Positions 5,906 to 10,393 of a stretch of DNA of 10,393 bases are shown here, piece by piece (the first letter of the stretch is position 1; each line of letters begins with the position of its first letter). The notes beneath the pieces were generated by a model that saw only the letters and a program-made list of their open reading frames with translations, had not been told where the DNA came from and made no database searches. The stretch covers positions 1 to 10,393 of the forward strand of contig JACVRP010000089.1 in assembly GCA_014534385.1 (NCBI GenBank). Reading direction: 5' to 3'. This stretch comes from Cyanobacteria bacterium Co-bin13 (lineage in GTDB: Bacteria > Cyanobacteriota > Cyanobacteriia > Phormidesmidales > Phormidesmidaceae). The position numbers and the translations under genes are program-made.

Positions 5906-6837
5906 TACTTCTTCTTCCCACCAAACAAACCAAATAGCCCACCGCGAGGCTTGTCTCCCGATTCATCGCTGCCCGTGCTGGCACGGCCTTTGGGCGCAGG
6001 CGCAGTCTTCTCTAGATACTGCTGGATGCGCTGAGCGACTTCATCACCAGCATTGATTTCCAGCGCCCGATTGGCATGAATGCGAGCCATCGTGTTCTGC
6101 CCTGCCTTTAGATACACGTTAGCCAGCCGACTATGGCAGGTAGCACTGTTGGGAAACGCCCGCAGCGCTTCTCGCAGCTCAATAATAGCCTTAGCATAGT
6201 CCTGCTTCTGCTCTAGCTCCCGGGCTCGGTTGAGGTAGCCCTCCAAAATTGTTTCACGATAGCGGCGCGGTGCACTGGTCGCCGGGGTCGGCGCGGCCCC
6301 AGACGCACCCTTAGACGAGGTTGCCGCCGGCTGAGTTGGCGCACTCTGGGGGGCAACGGCAGGGGCTCCAGCCTTGCGCGTGACATAAACCAGGTTTAGC
6401 TCGCTAATTTGCCCGGTAATGGCTAAAACCTCGTCCAGATTCTCATACTGCTTTTCAGCCAGTGCCTTGAGTGCCGTCGTGTAGGCGTAGTCGATATTGT
6501 TGCTGATCATCAAGGCCCTAGCAGTTTCCAGCGACAGCTCAATCGTCTCTGCCTGCCGCATCAGCTGCTGCCCCCGCAGACGTAGCACAACGGCATGCTC
6601 GGTTGCCGCCTTTTCTTGGCTCAGCGTTTCGTAGGCCGGATTAACTAGCTTAGAGAGCAGTTCGCTGGCCCGCTGTTTTTCAGTGTCAGACGCAGTCAAC
6701 AAACTGTCCGGATGTAGGCGACGGGCAATTTTCAGATACCGCTTGCGGGCCTCCTTTGGGTCAGCGTCAATGGGAATGCCCAATACCGCGTGGTGATCTG
6801 CAAACTCTAGTCTGAATAATCCCTGGTCGATGTTCAT
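5905..6837 (-). CDS. J-domain protein with C-terminal TPR region
   Basis: A 310-residue protein. A degenerate but complete J domain lies at about 14-75, with the essential HPD at 42-44, so it should stimulate an Hsp70/DnaK partner. A helical segment (about 80-150) follows, then a low-complexity Ala/Pro/Ser/Thr linker (about 156-190), two TPR-like helix pairs (about 197-231 and 233-266), and a tail ending in Gly/Phe/Lys (GGLFGLFGGKKK). There is no zinc-finger or substrate domain of DnaJ/CbpA, so it is a specialised type III J protein that probably recruits a client through its TPRs. From memory it resembles Synechocystis Sll1384. The stop overlaps the hisZ start (TAATG). The ATG at 6837 has only a weak GGGTGAT upstream. 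The client is unknown; HisZ or an iron-sulfur protein would be speculation. Confidence 0.85.
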   Translation of the reverse strand: MNIDQGLFRLEFADHHAVLGIPIDADPKEARKRYLKIARRLHPDSLLTASDTEKQRASELLSKLVNPAYETLSQEKAATEHAVVLRLRGQQLMRQAETIELSLETARALMISNNIDYAYTTALKALAEKQYENLDEVLAITGQISELNLVYVTRKAGAPAVAPQSAPTQPAATSSKGASGAAPTPATSAPRRYRETILEGYLNRARELEQKQDYAKAIIELREALRAFPNSATCHSRLANVYLKAGQNTMARIHANRALEINAGDEVAQRIQQYLEKTAPAPKGRASTGSDESGDKPRGGLFGLFGGKKK

Positions 6838-7042
6838 GCCGGATCACCCATTGCCGCAACCGTATAATTCCCTATACCCTACAGGCCATATCTCAGTTTA
6901 GCCAGTCCTGGAACTTCCAAAAGTTATTCTTTCAGAACCAAACTTCCAGAATCAAATCTTGAGAGCCAAAAATTTTCTCCACTGGCCTAGCTAGTTTAAG
7001 CTTGCCAGGCTCAACACATTGGTAGCGGCGCTAACTGCTCAC
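6838..7042. other. 205-bp gap between the IMPase and J-domain genes
   Basis: AT-richer than its surroundings and without an ORF. On the minus strand there is a weak promoter candidate: TTGATT (6950-6955), an 18-base spacer and AAGAAT (6926-6931), each 4 of 6 to consensus. It would leave a leader of about 80 bases before the J-domain ATG. ACTTCCA occurs twice (6913-6919 and 6942-6948). No T-run hairpin marks the end of the IMPase transcript. The size of the gap suggests that the J-domain/hisZ pair has its own promoter. Confidence 0.35.
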
Positions 7043-7879
7043 TTACCCACCAGCAGCTTTGGGGGCAAATTGGGGCAGAGGCCGGATTTCCCTTAGGGTA
7101 TCTCTCATAACCGTGTGAATGCAGCCATTGGTCGCCAAAATTCGGCCCGACCAGATATCAAAGGGGCTGCCGTCATAGGCGGTGACTGATCCTCCTGCCT
7201 CCTCAACCAGCACAACGCCTGCCGCCAAATCCCAGGGAGATAGCCCCCGTTCCCAGTAGCCATCTAGGCGGCCGCAGGCAACATAGGCTAAATCCATGGC
7301 AGCCGAACCGCCTCGCCGCACCCCCTGAGTCAGGTGGGTGAAGTGGCAAAACTCAGCGTAGTTATTGTCGAGGGTTTCCCGGCGGTCGTAGGCAAATCCA
7401 GTAACCAGCAGGCTGTCTGCCAGTGCTTTGGTGGTCGAGACGCGAATTGGCCTGCGGTTTAGGGTTGCCCCCAGCCCCGCCGCTGCCCGAAACAGGTCTC
7501 GATGAACCGGATTGTAGACTACGCCCAGGCTGGGCTTGCCCTCGATCAGTAGCCCGATAGACACCGCACAGAAGGGGTACTGGTGAGCGTAGTTGGTGGT
7601 GCCATCTAGCGGATCGATAGCCCACAGATAAGGCCCGGAGCTATCGCCCGTCTGCCCCGACTCCTCGGCCAAGAGGGCATGAGCAGCAGGCAAGTGTCGC
7701 TTTAGAACGCTTAAAATAGCTGCCTCAGCGGCTTTGTCGGCTTCGGTGACCAGATCCCCCGATCGCCCCTTCTCTTCGATCTGGGTCAGCTTTCCCCAAA
7801 ATTGCTCTAGTACAGCTCCGCCCGCTAGGGCTGCTTCGGTCGCGATTTCCAAAAATTGCTGTAGCTCGGATGGGGACAT
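7043..7879 (-). CDS. suhB: inositol monophosphatase family protein
   Basis: A 278-residue Mg-dependent phosphatase from the ATG at 7879; an in-frame GTG at 7888 would add three residues. From ATG, metal ligands are Glu72 in AEES, Asp89 and Asp92 in DPLDGTTNYAH, and Asp217 in SPWDLAAGVVLVEEAGG. These match human IMPase E70, D90, D93 and D220, so it should be active. Substrates in the family include inositol-1-phosphate, histidinol phosphate, fructose-1,6-bisphosphate and PAP, and sequence alone does not choose. Because hisZ is nearby, a histidinol-phosphatase role is possible but unproven. ATG is preferred over GTG because an AGG at about 10 bases suits it, whereas it lies too close to GTG. 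The gene follows the Fed2-like ferredoxin by 53 bp, probably in one transcript. suhB is the usual cyanobacterial label, not proof of function. Confidence 0.93.
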   Translation of the reverse strand: MSPSELQQFLEIATEAALAGGAVLEQFWGKLTQIEEKGRSGDLVTEADKAAEAAILSVLKRHLPAAHALLAEESGQTGDSSGPYLWAIDPLDGTTNYAHQYPFCAVSIGLLIEGKPSLGVVYNPVHRDLFRAAAGLGATLNRRPIRVSTTKALADSLLVTGFAYDRRETLDNNYAEFCHFTHLTQGVRRGGSAAMDLAYVACGRLDGYWERGLSPWDLAAGVVLVEEAGGSVTAYDGSPFDIWSGRILATNGCIHTVMRDTLREIRPLPQFAPKAAGG

Positions 7880-7892
7880 CAAACTCACACCT

Positions 7893-7916
7893 GTCTTGTG
7901 TACGGGTCTTGGGTAC
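7893..7916. repeat. imperfect tandem repeat upstream of the IMPase gene
   Basis: GTCTTGTGTAC (7893-7903) and GTCTTGGGTAC (7906-7916) differ at one base and have a 13-bp period. They lie 14-37 bases before the IMPase ATG, in the gap after the ferredoxin. No function can be assigned. Confidence 0.4.
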
Positions 7917-7920
7917 AGGC

Positions 7921-7953
7921 CTGCCTGGAAGCCTAGTCATCTTCCAGAGGCAG
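7921..7953 (-). other. hairpin with the fed2-like stop codon in its loop
   Basis: Arms CTGCCTGGAAG (7921-7931) and CTTCCA-GA-GGCAG (7941-7953) pair over 11 bp with a two-base bulge. The 9-base loop contains the TAG stop of the ferredoxin gene (7933-7935 on the plus-strand scale). Half the stem is therefore coding. No T-run follows on the minus strand, so it is not a classical terminator. It could protect the 3' end of a processed ferredoxin message. Confidence 0.5.
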
Positions 7954-8301
7954 GCCAAAGCGGACTTTCCCCTTGCCAAAATACCGCCCGAACTGAAGCT
8001 CGTAAACCTCGTCCTCGTCTTGGGTTTCGACTTCTAGGTCAGAGCGGGGGTAGCTGACGCACAGGAGCGCGTAGCCCTGGTCTCGCAGGTCAGGGGAAAG
8101 GCCCATCGCCTCCGGCTGCACCAGGGTGCCCGACTTGACCCGCACGGCACAGGCTGTGCAGGCTCCGTTGCGACAGGAGAAGGGCAAATCGGCCCCCTGA
8201 TTTTCGGCAGTTTGAAGAATGTAGCGATCCTCTGGCACTTCAACGGTGTAGTACTGGCCTGTTTGGCGGTGATGAATACGAATGGTGTGAGTGCGAGTCA
8301 T
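7933..8301 (-). CDS. [2Fe-2S] plant-type ferredoxin, Fed2/FdC2-like
   Basis: A 122-residue ferredoxin from the ATG at 8301; an in-frame ATG at 8316 would add five residues (MPVFT). Numbering from 8301, the cluster ligands are Cys43, Cys48, Cys51 (CRNGACTAC) and Cys81 (LLCVSYP), the usual CX4CX2CX29C pattern. Unlike photosynthetic PetF (about 97 residues) it has a C-terminal extension of about 25-30 residues, with QFGRYFGKGKVRFG and an acidic end. This is the hallmark of Synechocystis Fed2 (Sll1382) and plant FdC2, linked from memory to the low-iron response; orthology is inferred. The shorter start is preferred because it matches the remembered family N-terminus (M-x-R-T-H-T). Neither start has a good ribosome binding site. 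The gene lies upstream of the IMPase gene and divergent from tRNA-Ser. Confidence 0.9.
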   Translation of the reverse strand: MTRTHTIRIHHRQTGQYYTVEVPEDRYILQTAENQGADLPFSCRNGACTACAVRVKSGTLVQPEAMGLSPDLRDQGYALLCVSYPRSDLEVETQDEDEVYELQFGRYFGKGKVRFGLPLEDD

Positions 8302-8419
8302 AGTGAACACAGGCATTGCTTTATCAAAAAATTAGCCAACGGATGAATGTGCCCCACCCATGCTCTCACGAAAAATTATCGAATTTGCGCCAGAGGTTTC
8401 TTAGGGACAGAATCTCTGC

Positions 8420-8425
8420 TAGGAT
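8420..8425 (+). promoter_or_regulatory. possible -10 of the tRNA-Ser promoter
   Basis: TAGGAT (4 of 6) lies 40 bases before the mature tRNA 5' end and would give a precursor leader of about 33 bases. No good -35 is visible at 16-18 bases, so confidence is low. Confidence 0.25.
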
Positions 8426-8436
8426 ATCAATTCGGT

Positions 8437-8451
8437 GAGGTTAATAACCTC
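8437..8451. repeat. inverted repeat in the tRNA-Ser leader
   Basis: GAGGTT-AAT-AACCTC, perfect 6-bp arms with a 3-base spacer, ends 13 bases before the mature tRNA 5' end. If transcribed it would fold next to the RNase P cleavage site. As DNA it could be a protein-binding site. Confidence 0.4.
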
Positions 8452-8464
8452 TACCGCACCCTAT

Positions 8465-8551
8465 GGAGAGATGGCCGAGCGGTTGAAGGCGCAGCACTGG
8501 AAATGCTGTTTAGGGGTGACTCTAACGAGGGTTCGAATCCCTCTCTCTCCG
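8465..8551 (+). tRNA. trnS-GGA: tRNA-Ser (anticodon GGA)
   Basis: An 87-nt class-II tRNA. The acceptor stem pairs GGAGAGA (8465-8471) with TCTCTCC (8544-8550), with discriminator G at 8551. A D arm with GCCGAGCGGTT follows. The anticodon stem CAGCA/TGCTG (8492-8496 and 8504-8508) encloses loop CTGGAAA, giving anticodon GGA at 8499-8501, which reads UCC and UCU. A long variable arm (TTAG...CTAA), typical of serine tRNAs, precedes the T arm GAGGG-TTCGAAT-CCCTC. The 3' CCA is not encoded, as is usual in cyanobacteria. An intrinsic terminator follows at once. Confidence 0.98.
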
Positions 8552-8554
8552 TTT

Positions 8555-8586
8555 AATATTGGCTATTTAACAGCCAAATATTTTTT
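8555..8586 (+). terminator. intrinsic terminator of tRNA-Ser
   Basis: AATATTGGCT (8555-8564) pairs with AGCCAAATATT (8572-8582) with one bulged A around a 7-base loop. It runs straight into six Ts (8581-8586). It begins 3 bases after the mature tRNA end and separates the tRNA from the Rof-like gene. Confidence 0.88.
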
Positions 8587-8763
8587 ATAGGTTCAGCCAT
8601 ATCTATCTGGAGGAAACCTCCGGTGCTGCTGCACCTCTCAACTCCCGGTAGAGGCAAAAAACAGCGGCTTCCCTGACGCTAGAAATAGAAACGTTCAGTC
8701 CTGTCAGCATGACGGGGTTGGTTTCTAAACCTTCGTAGTTTTTTGAGTCAGGAGATTTAGGTA
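8587..8763 (+). other. leader region of the Rof-like gene with inverted repeats
   Basis: 177 bp between the tRNA terminator and the Rof-like ATG, with no ORF. It contains CTGGAGG-AAA-CCTCCGG (8607-8623, one G-T pair), CCTCT-N11-AGAGG (8634-8654) followed by an A-run, and GGTTT-CT-AAACC (8720-8731). No clear -35/-10 pair is visible. If transcription starts near 8590 the 5' leader is long and folded. No known riboswitch class is recognised. Confidence 0.35.
8750..8754 (+). promoter_or_regulatory. ribosome binding site of the Rof-like gene
   Basis: AGGAG ends 9 bases before the ATG at 8764. It supports translation of this small gene from that start. Confidence 0.75.
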
Positions 8764-8997
8764 ATGAGTTCCTACACGCCAGTCAGCTGTGACCTGCAAG
8801 ATCAGCTAGAGTCCCTCGCAACCCTGCGCCAGTCCTGCCAGCTTGTTTACCGGGATGAGTCTGGGGAGCAGCACGAGGTAGAAGATCTGATCGTTGACAT
8901 CTATGCCTCCAACCACGCTGACTTTCTAAAGCTGCAAAATGGAACTGAGATTCGCCTAGACCGAATCGAATCGCTCAATGGCGAATCAGCGGCTTAG
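8764..8997 (+). CDS. Rof/YaeO-like protein (Rho-binding antiterminator family)
   Basis: A 77-residue protein that I recognise as Rof/YaeO-like. The N-terminus YTPVSCDLQDQLE (4-16) parallels YQPINCDDYDNLE of E. coli Rof. The C-terminal strand IRLDRIES (63-70) parallels LRLDKITS. Between them lies a run of predicted beta strands (QLVYRDESGEQHEVEDLIVDIYA) that fits the family's small Sm-like barrel. The length is close to the 80-odd residues of Rof. In E. coli Rof binds Rho and inhibits termination. Cyanobacteria are generally thought to lack Rho, so the function here cannot simply be carried over; an RNA- or protein-binding role is inference. AGGAG at 8750-8754 supports the ATG. It converges on the transporter gene with only 4 bp between the stops. 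Confidence 0.8.
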   Translation: MSSYTPVSCDLQDQLESLATLRQSCQLVYRDESGEQHEVEDLIVDIYASNHADFLKLQNGTEIRLDRIESLNGESAA

Positions 8998-9001
8998 GGC
9001 T

Positions 9002-10393
9002 TTAGCTGTTGATTGCTTTTGCCTTTCTCCGGCGGGCCTGCCGCTCGTAGGCTAAGCGCTCAAAGCTGAGGGAAACGACGCCCAGGGTCACCAAAATAAC
9101 GCCGACCCACTGGATAAACGCCAGGGCCGACTTCTCGCCGGGGGTAATCAGGTAGGCCAGGATCGCCGTAATCACCGGACCGCTAGAGGAGATGATAGAA
9201 GCCTGGGCCGCCCCCATCAGCTTGACTCCGTAGTTGTTACAGAGGTAGCCCAGCAGCGTCAGCCCGCCCAGCAGCAGGCCGCCCAGGTAAAGACCACCCG
9301 GGCTGCTGGGTTGGGCTGGCTGGAGGCCCAAGAAAGACCCCACGATCAGAATCAGACTGGTCAGCACAAAGATGGTAGAAAACTGCAGCAGGCTAACCGG
9401 AACGGGGTGAAGCCGCTGGTAGCTCAGCTGCATTGAAATTAGAAACAGAGCAAAGGCGGCGCTAGATAATAGTGCTGCCCCAACTCCCCAAATAGAGACG
9501 CCCCCTCCTACCAGATCTAGATCAATTCGGGGTAGAGCCGTAAAGACAATGCCCATCGTAATGGCTAGCATGACCACTAGCCGCAGGGGGGTTGGCCGAT
9601 CGCCAAACAGAAACCAGGTCAGGGGTACGGTGATGAGGGGATACATAAACAGCAGCGTTACCGCAACACCGGGACCCACATCTGAGATGGCTTTGTAGAT
9701 CAGGACCTGGGACATGAATAAGAACCCCCCGCTGGCGACGACCTGAGCTAAGGGGCGGCGGTTTTGCCCCGTAATCAGAGCGCGGATCTCCTGCCAAACA
9801 TTGGGATAGAGAAAATTTGCAACCAGCGCCATCAGCGGCAGCACCACAACCATCCTCAGCCACAGCAGCAGCAGAGAGTTGGGAATGTTGAGCGGGAAAA
9901 TGCCAGCAACGGGGATTTGGCCGAAGAGCTGGCCGCCATAGCCAATCAGGCCAACGATGACGTTGTGAACGGAAAGGGCCAGGGTGGAGCAAATGATAAA
10001 GAGCAGCCCCTGCTGCAGGACGCTGATTTGTCTTGGTGGCGCAGGTATTGTCTCTGTAGCGGTTGCTGGAGCGCCCAGTCGGTTAGTCAGAGGGCCTGTA
10101 TCGGAGGTGGAACGGTCTGGGGACTGGGGCCGCCCGCCCGGGTAGTAGCCGTTGACCGCACTGCTAGCGCTGAGGCCGTTGGGCACGGCTGTGCTGCCGG
10201 GATAAAGCGGGCTTTGGTAGGGCAGCGGTCGCCCGGCGGCAGGGAGTTCTACGCCACTGTAGCCGTTTTGGCGAGACAGGGTTGGGGCTGGCACGAGCTG
10301 AGTTTGAAGCTGTTGGCTCAGCCGATTGACCAGGGCATCGAGAATGGCTTCTCCCTGCTGCTCCAGGCTGTGCATGCGGCTGACCTGCTGGGA
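9002..10393 (-). CDS. EamA/DMT-family transporter with long N-terminal extension (probably partial)
   Basis: From the ATG at 10375 it is 457 residues, but the frame stays open to the window edge (adding S-Q-Q-V-S-R). No ribosome binding site is clear, so the true start may lie outside. Residues 1-30 are a Gln/Leu-rich, coiled-coil-like helix and 30-117 a Pro/Ser/Gly/Tyr-rich disordered stretch. Ten hydrophobic segments then follow at about 122-146, 166-189, 208-228, 234-256, 264-282, 293-316, 328-349, 361-379, 385-409 and 416-436. This gives two five-helix EamA repeats, each with a conserved-looking Pro/Gly helix (DVGPGVAVTLLFMYPLI, AQASIISSSGPVITAI). The end is basic and cytosolic. It is a drug/metabolite-type exporter of the inner membrane; the substrate is unknown. 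It converges on the Rof-like gene. Confidence 0.92.
   Translation of the reverse strand, partial: SQQVSRMHSLEQQGEAILDALVNRLSQQLQTQLVPAPTLSRQNGYSGVELPAAGRPLPYQSPLYPGSTAVPNGLSASSAVNGYYPGGRPQSPDRSTSDTGPLTNRLGAPATATETIPAPPRQISVLQQGLLFIICSTLALSVHNVIVGLIGYGGQLFGQIPVAGIFPLNIPNSLLLLWLRMVVVLPLMALVANFLYPNVWQEIRALITGQNRRPLAQVVASGGFLFMSQVLIYKAISDVGPGVAVTLLFMYPLITVPLTWFLFGDRPTPLRLVVMLAITMGIVFTALPRIDLDLVGGGVSIWGVGAALLSSAAFALFLISMQLSYQRLHPVPVSLLQFSTIFVLTSLILIVGSFLGLQPAQPSSPGGLYLGGLLLGGLTLLGYLCNNYGVKLMGAAQASIISSSGPVITAILAYLITPGEKSALAFIQWVGVILVTLGVVSLSFERLAYERQARRRKAKAINS

Noticed and set aside
6964..6980. AAAATTTT-centred palindrome as terminator of the IMPase gene
   Set aside because: The flanking arms pair poorly and the run is inside the palindrome rather than after a GC stem.
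8347..8556. 69-residue plus-strand frame spanning the tRNA
   Set aside because: Most of its C-terminal half is the tRNA-Ser gene itself; an artefact of open sequence.
9522..9992. 156-residue minus-strand frame within the transporter gene
   Set aside because: Out-of-frame shadow of the membrane-segment region; no domain and no start signal.
1..10393. CRISPR array, insertion sequence, toxin-antitoxin or defence island
   Set aside because: No regularly spaced repeats, transposase motifs, terminal repeats or defence-type domains were seen on either strand.

Overview
The window looks like chromosomal DNA from a cyanobacterium of moderately high GC, possibly a Leptolyngbya- or Phormidium-like lineage; that genus-level guess is inference. 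Four exact copies of the palindrome GCGATCGC (HIP1), the cyanobacterial signature repeat, are present. The gene content also fits: a cyanobacterial-type Ser/Thr kinase, a Fed2/FdC2-type plant-like ferredoxin with a C-terminal extension, HisZ, and a tRNA without encoded CCA. No mobile element, phage gene, CRISPR array or defence gene is visible. This is an ordinary housekeeping and regulatory region.

Layout from left to right. Positions 1-190 hold no supported gene. rpiA (minus strand, pentose phosphate and Calvin cycles) is divergent from an alpha/beta hydrolase (plus strand, 1016-1918). The hydrolase converges on a Ser/Thr protein kinase (minus), and their stop codons overlap. A two-TM sensor histidine kinase follows (minus), then a small dicluster ferredoxin with a GTG start, hisZ, and a J-domain/TPR protein whose stop overlaps the hisZ start. 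After a 205-bp gap come an inositol-monophosphatase family gene and the Fed2-like [2Fe-2S] ferredoxin, all on the minus strand. A plus-strand tRNA-Ser(GGA) with a good intrinsic terminator is next. It is followed by a small plus-strand gene for a Rof/YaeO-like (Rho-binding antiterminator family) protein behind a leader with several inverted repeats. The last gene is a minus-strand EamA/DMT transporter whose reading frame is still open at the right edge.

How the genes relate. The block fed2 - IMPase - J-domain protein - hisZ - ferredoxin - histidine kinase is co-directional, but the gaps (about 50 to 205 bp) suggest several transcription units. The only tight coupling is J-domain protein/hisZ (TAATG). 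From memory, Synechocystis sp. PCC 6803 has the ferredoxin, IMPase and DnaJ-like genes in the same order (sll1382-sll1383-sll1384), so this part is probably conserved cyanobacterial synteny. The two kinases are orphans here, with no response regulator or obvious substrate beside them.

The most interesting points are modest. A Rof-like protein sits in a lineage generally thought to lack Rho. The dicluster ferredoxin has an unusual first cysteine spacing. Two intergenic or stop-codon hairpins lack terminator T-runs. I did not find an evident undescribed multi-gene system.
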